Shown in pieces: positions 1 through 7,312 of a DNA stretch of 64,000 nt. The stretch comes from Streptomyces clavuligerus (GTDB lineage Bacteria > Actinomycetota > Actinomycetes > Streptomycetales > Streptomycetaceae). The stretch's first letter is position 1; each line of letters opens with the position of its first letter. Location of the stretch: positions 310,001-374,000 of the forward strand of contig NZ_CP027858.1 in NCBI RefSeq assembly GCF_005519465.1, read 5' to 3'. The position numbers were made by a program, and so were the translations under genes. The notes below the pieces were generated by a model. The model was not told the DNA's origin, searched no databases, and saw only the letters and a list, made by a program, of their open reading frames with translations.

Positions 1-411
1 CCACGGCCCGCCCTCCCGCAGCGCGTTCGCCTCGGTCACGATCCCGCGGGCCAGCCCCAGCAGCAGCGCCCAGGTCAGCTCCACGGGCGGCGTGGACGAA
101 CTGGCGGTGCCGCACACGACGACCCCATGGCGCCGGGCCGCCGCGAAGTCGATCACCGAGTTTCGCATCCCGGAGGCGACCAGCAGCCGCAGCCGGGGCA
201 GCCGCGCGAACAGCGAGGCCGGAAAGGCCACCCGCTCGCGCAGGGTGACCACGATGTCGGCATCGGCGAGCGCGGCGGCCAGTTCGTCCTCGCTCCCGAA
301 GTGCTCCGGGAAGGACACCACCTCGACCCGCCCGGCCAGCGGTGACCAGTCGGCGGCGGTGGTCGCCACGGACTGGAAGTCGTCGAGTACGGCACAGCGG
401 TGGACGGTCAT
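1..411 (-). CDS. D-2-hydroxyacid dehydrogenase, N-terminal part (cut by window edge)
   Basis: NAD-dependent D-2-hydroxyacid dehydrogenase family enzyme (2-hydroxyacid/2-oxoacid interconversion). The reading frame starts at the ATG complementary to 409-411 with MTVHRCAVLDDFQ and runs open to base 1, giving 137 residues. This corresponds to the N-terminal catalytic lobe: a typical 'VLDDFQ' opening strand, an SPLAG segment, a region of alternating hydrophobic strands, and a conserved 'LVASGMRN' stretch. The NAD-binding Rossmann domain and catalytic Arg/Glu/His lie beyond the window, so substrate cannot be stated. Family assignment is from sequence pattern only. Confidence 0.8.
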   Translation of the reverse strand, partial: MTVHRCAVLDDFQSVATTAADWSPLAGRVEVVSFPEHFGSEDELAAALADADIVVTLRERVAFPASLFARLPRLRLLVASGMRNSVIDFAAARRHGVVVCGTASSSTPPVELTWALLLGLARGIVTEANALREGGPW

Positions 412-493
412 GACACGGCTCTCCCTCGTCTCCCCCGCCCGGGGCGGCTCCGTCGCGGGGCTTCGTAACGCTTCCACGGGCAGCGGCTCATGG

Positions 494-508
494 TGTGTAC
501 TGAGTCAA
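494..508 (-). promoter_or_regulatory. Copy A of a shared motif TTGACTC[A/T]GTACACA
   Basis: On the minus strand the sequence reads TTGACTCAGTACACA. A 14/15 match (TTGACTCTGTACACA) lies at 4270-4284 on the plus strand, upstream of the nuclease gene of the same island. The first six bases could be a -35 hexamer, but no good -10 follows on this strand. Its recurrence at both regulatory gaps of one island suggests a binding site. This is inference from two copies. Confidence 0.4.
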
Positions 509-533
509 GCAAGAACGGCATAAGATCATGGTG

Positions 534-562
534 TTCGACTTCAGCAGGTTGTACGTTATCGC
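534..562 (+). promoter_or_regulatory. Candidate promoter of the methylase gene
   Basis: TTCGAC (534-539) and TATCGC (557-562) are separated by 17 bp, about 30 nt before the methylase ATG. The fit to a housekeeping sigma promoter is moderate. No experimental support is visible. Confidence 0.3.
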
Positions 563-592
563 GGTCCCACCTGCCAGTAATCGGAGCACGTC

Positions 593-2593
593 ATGCCCTC
601 CCCCCCGCCCGTCACCGTGACCCTGGCAGAGATCGCCCGTCTGGCAGGTGTGGGGCGAGCGGCCGTGAGCAACTGGCGGCGGCGTTACCACACGTTCCCG
701 GAACCGGCCGGGGGAACGGACACCAGCCCCCAATTCGACCTGGCCGAGGTGGAGTCGTGGCTGCGCGCCGAAGGCAAACTGCGGCGCGAGGAAGATCTTC
801 TCCGATGGCTCTGGCCCCAGTTCGACGCGCTCGACGGCCGGACCGCGGCCGGCGAGGCCATCGCCGCCGTGGCCGGGGCCGCTTCGGCGGACGGAGCACC
901 TGACGGCCTCGGGGACGCCCAGCGGGCCGCCGTGCGGGAGGCGCTGGCCGTCGCCCGGACCCGCGGGGTGGGTCCCACGTATGAGTTTCTGCTGGAGCGC
1001 TGGTTGGGGGCGCATGTACGGCAGGTCACCACGACCCCCGGGCAGCTCGCCGAGCTGATGGTCGCCCTGGCGGCTCCGTCCGGCGACCGACCCCGTACCG
1101 TGCTGGACCCCGCCTGCGGGACGGGCGGACTGCTGCTGACCGCCGGGCACCACTGGTCCTCCCGGCGGAGGCTGGATCTGCTGGGCGCGGATATCAGCCC
1201 GGTGCTGACCCGGCTCGCGCGCGGGCGGGTCGCGACGGCGGGCCTGCCGCGATCGGTCCGCACCCAGATCCGTACGGGCGACACCCTCCGGTCGGACGTC
1301 TGGCCGGAGGAACGTGCCGACGTGGTGCTGTGCAACCCGCCGTACAACACCCGGGACTGGGGACACGAGGAACTCGCCACCGACCCCCGCTGGGTCTTCG
1401 CCCATCCACCGCGTACGGAACCGGAGCTGGCCTGGGTGCAGCACGCGCTGTCCCGGCTGGCCGACGGCGGAACCGCCGTGCTGCTGCTTCCGCCGGGGGT
1501 CGCCAAGAGACGTGCCGGACGCAGGATCAGGGCGGGGCTCCTGCGCACGGGCGCCCTGCGCGCCCTGATCGCGCTGCCGGTGGGATCGGCCCCTCCGCAC
1601 AGCGTCGGACTGCATCTGTGGCTCCTGCGGAAACCGGCGGAGGACGCCCCGCCGCCGACGACTCTGCTGCTCGTCGACGCGGAGGACGGCGAACGCACGG
1701 GACGCGACCCCCGCCCGCCGGTGGACTGGGACGCCCTGCTCCGCTCCGTCCCCGGGCTGGTCCAGGCATATGAGGCGGGCGCGACCCCCGCCCGCACGGC
1801 GGTCCGGAGCACCGTCGTACCGGTCGTCGGCCTCCTCGACGAGCAGGTGGACCTCACTCCGGCCCGGCATGTGCCCGCCGACAGCGGGTCGGCGGCCCGG
1901 CGGGCCCGGCGCTCCTGGGGGGAGTTCACCTCGGTCCTCGGCCGGCTGGAGGAGATCTCGACGGCGCTGGCTCCACTGCGGCAGTTGACGGACGACGGGC
2001 CTCAGCCCTCCATGACCAGCGTCGACGAACTGCTGCGGGCGGAGGCGCTGCATCTGCACGGGGGACAGACACTCCCCCGGGAGGCGGTGCACCACGGCCC
2101 GCGGCCCCGGGGGGCCGTTCCCGTGCTCACGGTCGCCGATCTGCTGCACGGCACGGAGCCCACGGGCTGGCTCGGCCCGCACCAGGTCACGGCGTTCGGG
2201 GAACACCTCACGCTCACGGCTCCCCATGATGTCGTGGTGGCCGGGACCTCGCAGCTGTTCGACGCCTGGGTGGAGGAGGCCGCGCCCATGGTGCTCGTCC
2301 CGCAGATTCTGGCCCTGCGGCCGGATCGGGACCTGCTCGATCCCTGGTTCCTCGCCGGCTGTCTGCGCTCCCCGGGCAACACCCGGCAGGCGGGTTCCCA
2401 CTCCACCCACGCGTCACGGGTGGATGTGCGCCGGCTCAAGGTGCCCCGGCTGCCCCTGGACGAGCAGCGGCGGTACGGGGAGGCGTTCCGCCGGATCATC
2501 GAGCTTGAGCGGATGCTCGGACGGGCGGGGGAGCTGGGCAAGGAGCTGTCCTCCGCCCTGAGCGACGTCCTCGCGGGGGGAAGGCTGCTCTAG
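593..2593 (+). CDS. N6-adenine DNA methylase with HTH head and specificity-like tail
   Basis: Class I SAM-dependent DNA (adenine-N6) methyltransferase of the type I/HsdM-like lineage, 666 aa. Residues about 8-55 form a helix-turn-helix (EIARLAGVGRAAVSNWRRR). The SAM-binding motif I, DPACGTGG, is at about 172-179 and the catalytic NPPY at 248-251. The last ~170 residues resemble an HsdS target-recognition half: the motif VPRLPLDEQRRYGEAF followed by a short helical segment is the usual end of S-subunit TRDs. Modification and recognition thus appear fused in one chain. No classic R subunit is adjacent; the next plus-strand genes are the pPIWI_RE-type operon at 4353-14201, so a self-marking role for that island is the natural inference. 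An independent orphan methylase remains possible. Confidence 0.85.
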   Translation: MPSPPPVTVTLAEIARLAGVGRAAVSNWRRRYHTFPEPAGGTDTSPQFDLAEVESWLRAEGKLRREEDLLRWLWPQFDALDGRTAAGEAIAAVAGAASADGAPDGLGDAQRAAVREALAVARTRGVGPTYEFLLERWLGAHVRQVTTTPGQLAELMVALAAPSGDRPRTVLDPACGTGGLLLTAGHHWSSRRRLDLLGADISPVLTRLARGRVATAGLPRSVRTQIRTGDTLRSDVWPEERADVVLCNPPYNTRDWGHEELATDPRWVFAHPPRTEPELAWVQHALSRLADGGTAVLLLPPGVAKRRAGRRIRAGLLRTGALRALIALPVGSAPPHSVGLHLWLLRKPAEDAPPPTTLLLVDAEDGERTGRDPRPPVDWDALLRSVPGLVQAYEAGATPARTAVRSTVVPVVGLLDEQVDLTPARHVPADSGSAARRARRSWGEFTSVLGRLEEISTALAPLRQLTDDGPQPSMTSVDELLRAEALHLHGGQTLPREAVHHGPRPRGAVPVLTVADLLHGTEPTGWLGPHQVTAFGEHLTLTAPHDVVVAGTSQLFDAWVEEAAPMVLVPQILALRPDRDLLDPWFLAGCLRSPGNTRQAGSHSTHASRVDVRRLKVPRLPLDEQRRYGEAFRRIIELERMLGRAGELGKELSSALSDVLAGGRLL

Positions 2594-2615
2594 CCGGCAG
2601 CCTTCCCCGCCGATC

Positions 2616-4133
2616 TCAGCCGTCGGCGCCGGGGAGCCGGGCGAGAAGGGCCCGTGCCCGCGCGACGCGGACACGGGCCTCGATGAACACCTCCCCCAGC
2701 TCATGGCAGCGGCGTACGGTGTCCGCCGGGGGTTCCGCGAGGCCCGCCGTCTCCGCGGCGACCGCCGCCCAGCCGTCGAACGCGGCGTCCGGCCCGGCGC
2801 CCAGGCCCCATCTGCAGTGGGCCGCCCCGACCCGGGCACTGAGGAAAACCTCCCGGATACCGGGCGCTGCATGCTCGTCGAGGTCGGTGACCAGCTCCTG
2901 GTAGAGCGCGAACGCGCGGTCCGTGTCGGCCGAGGACTCCGCCCCGCAGAGCCTTGCGTCCGCGCAGGTCAGCAGGATCTGCGCGGTGAGTTCCTTCCGG
3001 ACGCCCCACGCCCGCACCGCGTCCTGCCGCATCCGCTCCAGCGCCCTGCAATGCGGACCAGGGCCCTGACCCTCCGTCAGCTCCCTCCGGGCGGCCCGGA
3101 GCGCGGCCTCGGCATCGGCCGTCTGGAGCCGGGGGCCGTTGCGGCGGACCGCACGGGACCGCATCGGCTCGCGCTGCCGCACGGGGCGCACGGCGGCCGC
3201 ACGACCGGGCACCCGGAAGGGAAGAGTCGGATCGTGGGTCATCCGGGGGCTCGGCTCGGGGTCGCCCTCGGCGGGCAGGAAGGGGCGGTACGCCGCCAGG
3301 ACGTCCTCAGCCCCGCTGAGCCTGCCCTCGATGGGCTTGATCAGCATCCGGTCCACGGCGAGCGCCAGCTCCGCCGGGAGCGCAGGGGCATGCAGGGCGA
3401 CGGGAGGGGCCGGCCTGTCGGACATGTGGTGGTACGCCAGATCCCCTTCCGCGTCGGCGTGGAACGGCCAGAGCCCCGTGTGCAGTTCGAACGCGACACA
3501 GCCGAGGGAATAGATGTCGGACGCGGGGCGGACGAAGCCGCCCCGGTGCTGCTCGGGTGAGGTGTAACCGGGGGTGTTGGGGCTCAGCATGCCGTACCCG
3601 GTGTAGCGGGTCGCTCGCGGGTCCATCGGGAGGGCGATGCCGAAATCGATCAGATGGACGACACCCTCCTTGGTGATCATCACATTCTTCGGGTTGAGAT
3701 CACGGTGGATGAAGCCATGGCGGTGTGCGCAGGCGAGCGCGTCCGCCACCTGCACCACGACAGAGGCCACCACGGACGGCTTGAGCGCGCCGTACCTCTC
3801 CAGAAGGTCGCGGAGCGTCACCCCCTCGACCCACTCCATGACCAGATAGGGCCGCCCCTCGTGGAAGCCCTGGTTCACCCAGGCGGGGATGGCGGGATGC
3901 TTGATGCCTCGCAAAATGTCGCACTCACGCCGGAAGCGAGCGATCAACTCGGCTTCGAGGCTCTTCTCGTCCGCCGTGTCGTGCCTCTCGACCAACTCCG
4001 CCGACTCACGGAGGACTTTGACGGCGACCCACCGGCCTTCGTCCGTGTCGTATGCCTTCCACAGCAGGCCGAACCCGCCCTTGAAGAAATGCTCCAGGCG
4101 GTAACGCCCGTCCAGCACCAACTGTTCTGTCAT
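2616..4133 (-). CDS. Cytosolic serine/threonine protein kinase
   Basis: Hanks-type kinase of 505 aa. Visible motifs: glycine loop FKGGFG (17-22), VAVK with Lys39, HRD loop 143-145 with Asp145, and DFG 163-165. An SPEQH activation-segment end (PGYTSPEQHRG) and SDIYSLG follow. The residue after 'HRDL' is Asn (HRDLNPKN) instead of the usual Lys. No transmembrane helix follows the kinase domain, unlike PknB-type receptors; residues ~330-505 form an Ala/Arg-rich, probably helical (TPR-like) tail. It converges on the methylase (22 bp apart) and is divergent from the nuclease operon, so it most likely belongs to the defence island. Ser/Thr kinases occur in other actinobacterial anti-phage systems (Pgl/BREX-type PglW). 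Confidence 0.85.
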   Translation of the reverse strand: MTEQLVLDGRYRLEHFFKGGFGLLWKAYDTDEGRWVAVKVLRESAELVERHDTADEKSLEAELIARFRRECDILRGIKHPAIPAWVNQGFHEGRPYLVMEWVEGVTLRDLLERYGALKPSVVASVVVQVADALACAHRHGFIHRDLNPKNVMITKEGVVHLIDFGIALPMDPRATRYTGYGMLSPNTPGYTSPEQHRGGFVRPASDIYSLGCVAFELHTGLWPFHADAEGDLAYHHMSDRPAPPVALHAPALPAELALAVDRMLIKPIEGRLSGAEDVLAAYRPFLPAEGDPEPSPRMTHDPTLPFRVPGRAAAVRPVRQREPMRSRAVRRNGPRLQTADAEAALRAARRELTEGQGPGPHCRALERMRQDAVRAWGVRKELTAQILLTCADARLCGAESSADTDRAFALYQELVTDLDEHAAPGIREVFLSARVGAAHCRWGLGAGPDAAFDGWAAVAAETAGLAEPPADTVRRCHELGEVFIEARVRVARARALLARLPGADG

Positions 4134-4231
4134 GACTTTGCGTTCCGCGCCTTTCCCGCTCCTCCGACACGTCCCTTCCGCACACGGGACCGGCGATCCG
4201 CGAACACCGGTTCCACCCGTGCGGCTTCACC

Positions 4232-4260
4232 ACTCTACAGACAGCGCTGTCTCAGAAACA
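4232..4260 (-). promoter_or_regulatory. Candidate kinase promoter with a 14-bp palindrome in the spacer
   Basis: On the minus strand TGTTTC (4260-4255), a 17-bp spacer and the actinobacterial-type -10 TAGAGT (4237-4232) lie about 100 nt before the kinase start. The perfect palindrome AGACAGCGCTGTCT (4239-4252) fills the spacer, the place where a dimeric repressor would block RNA polymerase. The cognate regulator is unknown. Confidence 0.4.
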
Positions 4261-4269
4261 CTTCCTTCG

Positions 4270-4298
4270 TTGACTCTGTACACAGGCGCATGATTTTC
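4270..4298 (+). promoter_or_regulatory. Candidate nuclease-operon promoter with copy B of the shared motif
   Basis: TTGACTCTGTACACA (4270-4284) matches copy A (494-508, minus) at 14 of 15 positions. TTGACT is a near-consensus -35. At 17 bp spacing the -10 would be ATTTTC (4293-4298), which is weak and might need an activator. The transcript would start near 4305, leaving a ~48-nt leader before the ATG at 4353. Confidence 0.4.
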
Positions 4299-4352
4299 TG
4301 GCTCGGCACAGGACACCGCCGTCCGTCCCGGTCCGAGGGGGTCTGCCCACCC

Positions 4353-6143
4353 ATGTCCAATTGGCCTCGCACTCTGGCCACTTCGGATGAGCTGAGCCTG
4401 ATCCGCACCGGCCTTCCCCTCACCCGGGAGGACCCCGACGACTGTCCGGCCCATCTGGCGGTCAGGGCCCGGCCCTGGTTGACCGCGGCGTACTCGATGC
4501 CGTCCTACGAGCCCTTCCTCACCTTCGCGCTCAAGCCCCTGATGACCGCGCTCGACCGCATCGAGTTCGACGGGTGCACTGCCCAGGAGGCCGTGGCCCA
4601 ACTGCGCCGCACCCGGGGGGCCTTCGGGAAGGGCCGCCCCGCGCACGACGGCCTGATCGAGTGGACGGCGCAGGCCCTCACCCGTTATCTGGACCGCTGG
4701 GAGGCACGGCAGCGCACACGTGGCGCGCACCAGCCCCCCATGCGACCGGTGGCAGAGGAGTGGGTGGTGCGCAATCCGCTGCCCCGGCACGCCGGATGCG
4801 ACGCACGCGGGGCATGGATCTACGAGCGCACTGCCTGGGGGCGACGGTACGCCTCCGCCGACGGCTCGGTACGTGAGTTATGGCTGCTCTCCTTCGGAAC
4901 GGCGAAAAAAGATCGACCCGTTTCCGAGGTGGGGGCCGCCGCCCTCGTCACGGCGTTCGGGGAGCCCTGCCGTTCCGGCTATGACCGGGCACGTGGTCGC
5001 ACCGAGCCCTACACCCCGGTCGTTCCGTTCGAGGCGATGCCCGAGCCGGAGCGGATACGCGTCGTCGACTTCGGCTGTGGTGACGGTGGGGCCGAAATAA
5101 CGATGGACTGCACCCCCGCGGAAGCCCGGCGCGCGTTCGACCGGGACACGGCCCCCGTGCTGGGGCGGGTGGTCGACGGGGCCGAGCGCCGGCCGGGCCG
5201 TAGCTGCGCCGAGTGCCCGGGAGCGGGCCGCTGCTCCGCGCTGCCCGGCCCCGCAAGCGGGACGGCGCACGGAGGGAACGACCAGCAAAAGGCGGCACCG
5301 GTACCCGCGGGTCTGATCGGTCTGCCGCGCTCCGGTCCCGTCCGCAAACGGCGCAGCCTGTCCGCCAGCGATCTGCGGGCCTACGCCGACTGCCCGGCCA
5401 AATACCATCTGACCAGGGAACTCAAGCTGCGTTCCCTCCGGCCGGAGAACGAGGCCATCCGCCGCGGACGGGCGGTGGACTCACTCCTCAACATCCGGCA
5501 CGAACTCCGGCGGCCGCGCGGCTGCCGCGGTCTTCCCGCACCCGACGCCGCGGTCTGGGCAGGGCTCCCGGAGGACGCCGCCCGCGCGGCCGGGGCCATG
5601 GTGGAGCAGCACGCGACCCTCTGCCCGCTGGACCGGCTCGGCCCCGAGGAGAGGGTCCGGGTGCAGCCGCAGGTCACCGCCTACGATCCCCTGCTCGACA
5701 TCGTCCTCATCGCGCGGCCGGATCTGCTCCACACCCGTCGCGGTGGATGGGTCTGGCGGGAGACGAAGACCCGGGGAGGACGGCTGTACGAGGGCGGCTC
5801 GGTGCTGAAGGCCGAACCCCAGCTCGCGCTGGCCGTTCTGCTCATGCGCACCGGAGAACTGGCCGACGGCGATCGGCGCCGCTCCCGCATCGAGCTGGAG
5901 CTTCTCCGCACGGAGACAAGTAATCGGCTGGAAATCGACCCCTGGCAGCCCGAGGTGTACACCGAAGCTCTGGCGGTCGTCCGCGCGATGGCCGAACCGT
6001 GGTCGCGGGACACGGTGTACCGGACGGCCCCGACACGACACTGCCACGGCTGCGAGGCCCTCGACTGGTGCCGTGAGGGACGCGCCCACCTGGCGGCGGA
6101 GACCGCCGCGACCCCGCAGGCTTCCCAGGAGGCGCGCCCATGA
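4353..6143 (+). CDS. PD-(D/E)XK nuclease with Cas4/AddB-like four-cysteine Fe-S site
   Basis: 596 aa. The C-terminal half is a RecB/Cas4-type nuclease: entry motif SASDLRAYADCPAKYHL (first Cys near 347), RPDLL (~455-460) followed by ETK (470-472, the E-x-K catalytic signature), a Q-containing helix (PQLALAVLLM), and a terminal C-x2-C-x5-C (CHGCEALDWC, ~563-572). This Cys arrangement binds a 4Fe-4S cluster in Cas4 and AddB. The N-terminal ~330 residues are unrecognised and carry another CAECPGAGRC cluster. The ATG at 4353 was chosen for its GAGGGGG ribosome site and because earlier frames overlap the divergent kinase. Codon 176 (4878-4880) is TTA, a bldA-dependent codon. The stop overlaps the next ATG (ATGA), so it is the first gene of the pPIWI_RE operon. 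Confidence 0.8.
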   Translation: MSNWPRTLATSDELSLIRTGLPLTREDPDDCPAHLAVRARPWLTAAYSMPSYEPFLTFALKPLMTALDRIEFDGCTAQEAVAQLRRTRGAFGKGRPAHDGLIEWTAQALTRYLDRWEARQRTRGAHQPPMRPVAEEWVVRNPLPRHAGCDARGAWIYERTAWGRRYASADGSVRELWLLSFGTAKKDRPVSEVGAAALVTAFGEPCRSGYDRARGRTEPYTPVVPFEAMPEPERIRVVDFGCGDGGAEITMDCTPAEARRAFDRDTAPVLGRVVDGAERRPGRSCAECPGAGRCSALPGPASGTAHGGNDQQKAAPVPAGLIGLPRSGPVRKRRSLSASDLRAYADCPAKYHLTRELKLRSLRPENEAIRRGRAVDSLLNIRHELRRPRGCRGLPAPDAAVWAGLPEDAARAAGAMVEQHATLCPLDRLGPEERVRVQPQVTAYDPLLDIVLIARPDLLHTRRGGWVWRETKTRGGRLYEGGSVLKAEPQLALAVLLMRTGELADGDRRRSRIELELLRTETSNRLEIDPWQPEVYTEALAVVRAMAEPWSRDTVYRTAPTRHCHGCEALDWCREGRAHLAAETAATPQASQEARP

Positions 6144-7312
6144 CCATGGAGGACCCCGACGACTGGGAGACCTGTCAGGGCGTGGCCCTGCTCCGGATGC
6201 TGGCCGGTGCCGTCGTCGCCCTGGAGGATGTCACCGGTCTCGACTCCTTCCGGCTCCCCTACCCCTCCGACGCCCAGCGGGCTTTGGACCACACGGCGCT
6301 CGCCTGTCTGCGGCGGCGCGCCGAACCTCCGCGCTCCATTCCCGAGCTGCTCGAATGGTGCCGCAACCGCCCGCTGACGGACTGGCCGGTGGACCTGCCA
6401 GCCGATGCGGTCGCCCCCGAGGACCGGTTCCTGGACGAGGAGTCCGGGCTGCCCACGGAGCTGACCCGCGAGTGGTGGGTGCAGCCCGGCGACACCCCGG
6501 CCCGGCTGCACCACCGGGATGTCGTGCGCTGGGCGCTGCGCACCTGTCGGCAGCACGGGCCCGAGCCCTACGCCGCCTTCCGCAGGCTCCTGGTCAGGCA
6601 ACCGGTGCTCACCCACACCGAGTGGTTCTCCGTGATCACCGATCCGCTCCTGACGGATGTGCGGGAACTGCTCGGCAGCATCTATCAGGAGGTGCCCCCC
6701 GGTCTTGTGCGACCGGGCCGGGGCTGCGCCGAGTGCCTGCACTGCGGCATGCTGCTGACGCCGGTGGGCGAGGCCGACTGGTGGTGCGAACGCGACTCCT
6801 GCCGCAGCCTGGGCCCGGAGCCGGAGATCGGCCGGATCATCGGGCCGGAGCAGTGCAACGGTCTCGTCCAGCTCGACCGTCCGCTGCGGCAGTTCGTCAG
6901 CCGGCCCGGCCGGACCGCGCTGGATCTGGAGGCGGGACTCACCCGGCTGGGGGCCACCGTGAGGATGTGGCCCCTCACCGACGCGTACCCGATGTGGGTC
7001 GGTTTCCCCGACGGCCATGTCTGGGCCCTCGACATCAAGGACTGGGCACACCCCGGTCTCCTGGGCCGCACCGCCGCCACGGTCCGCGCGGACCCACCGT
7101 ACGACGAGGCGTTCTGGGTGGTGCCCGGATACCGCGTCACGGCCCGGCCGGACTATCTCGCGGTCTTCCATCGCCACCGGCCCCCCGGGGCCGGCGGACT
7201 GACCCTGCTGCCGGAGGACGAGGTGCTGCGCCGCGCCGAACTGCGTCTGCGGGCGGCGAACGGGCTCCCGGAGGGGGCGGACGACAGCGGAGAGGGCACC
7301 GCCGATGCGTGA
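6140..7312 (+). CDS. REase-fold protein of the pPIWI_RE three-gene island (Y/REase type)
   Basis: 390 aa. The N-terminal ~200 residues are helical (the pPIWI_RE-associated 'Y' region by position). Next comes a zinc-ribbon-like four-Cys cluster: C-x2-C-x2-C in CAECLHCG, then CERDSC. The C-terminal ~130 residues show a PD-(D/E)XK-type core: FPDGHVWALDIKDW contains the D-x-K signature. This matches the family described as 'REase associating with pPIWI_RE' (Burroughs, Iyer and Aravind, 2013). It is translationally coupled to the nuclease upstream (4-nt overlap) and to the helicase downstream (8-nt overlap). It probably cleaves nucleic acid unwound or bound by its partners; the substrate is not established by sequence. 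Confidence 0.8.
   Translation: MTMEDPDDWETCQGVALLRMLAGAVVALEDVTGLDSFRLPYPSDAQRALDHTALACLRRRAEPPRSIPELLEWCRNRPLTDWPVDLPADAVAPEDRFLDEESGLPTELTREWWVQPGDTPARLHHRDVVRWALRTCRQHGPEPYAAFRRLLVRQPVLTHTEWFSVITDPLLTDVRELLGSIYQEVPPGLVRPGRGCAECLHCGMLLTPVGEADWWCERDSCRSLGPEPEIGRIIGPEQCNGLVQLDRPLRQFVSRPGRTALDLEAGLTRLGATVRMWPLTDAYPMWVGFPDGHVWALDIKDWAHPGLLGRTAATVRADPPYDEAFWVVPGYRVTARPDYLAVFHRHRPPGAGGLTLLPEDEVLRRAELRLRAANGLPEGADDSGEGTADA

Noticed and set aside
488..2410. Long open frame on the minus strand opposite the methylase
   Set aside because: Antisense shadow produced by GC bias; sequence is Arg/Gly/Pro-rich without motifs, whereas the plus strand has full methylase motifs.
3654..4352. Extended start for the 4353 nuclease
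   Set aside because: It overlaps the well-supported divergent kinase; the ATG at 4353 has a ribosome site and the upstream extension has no homology-like features.
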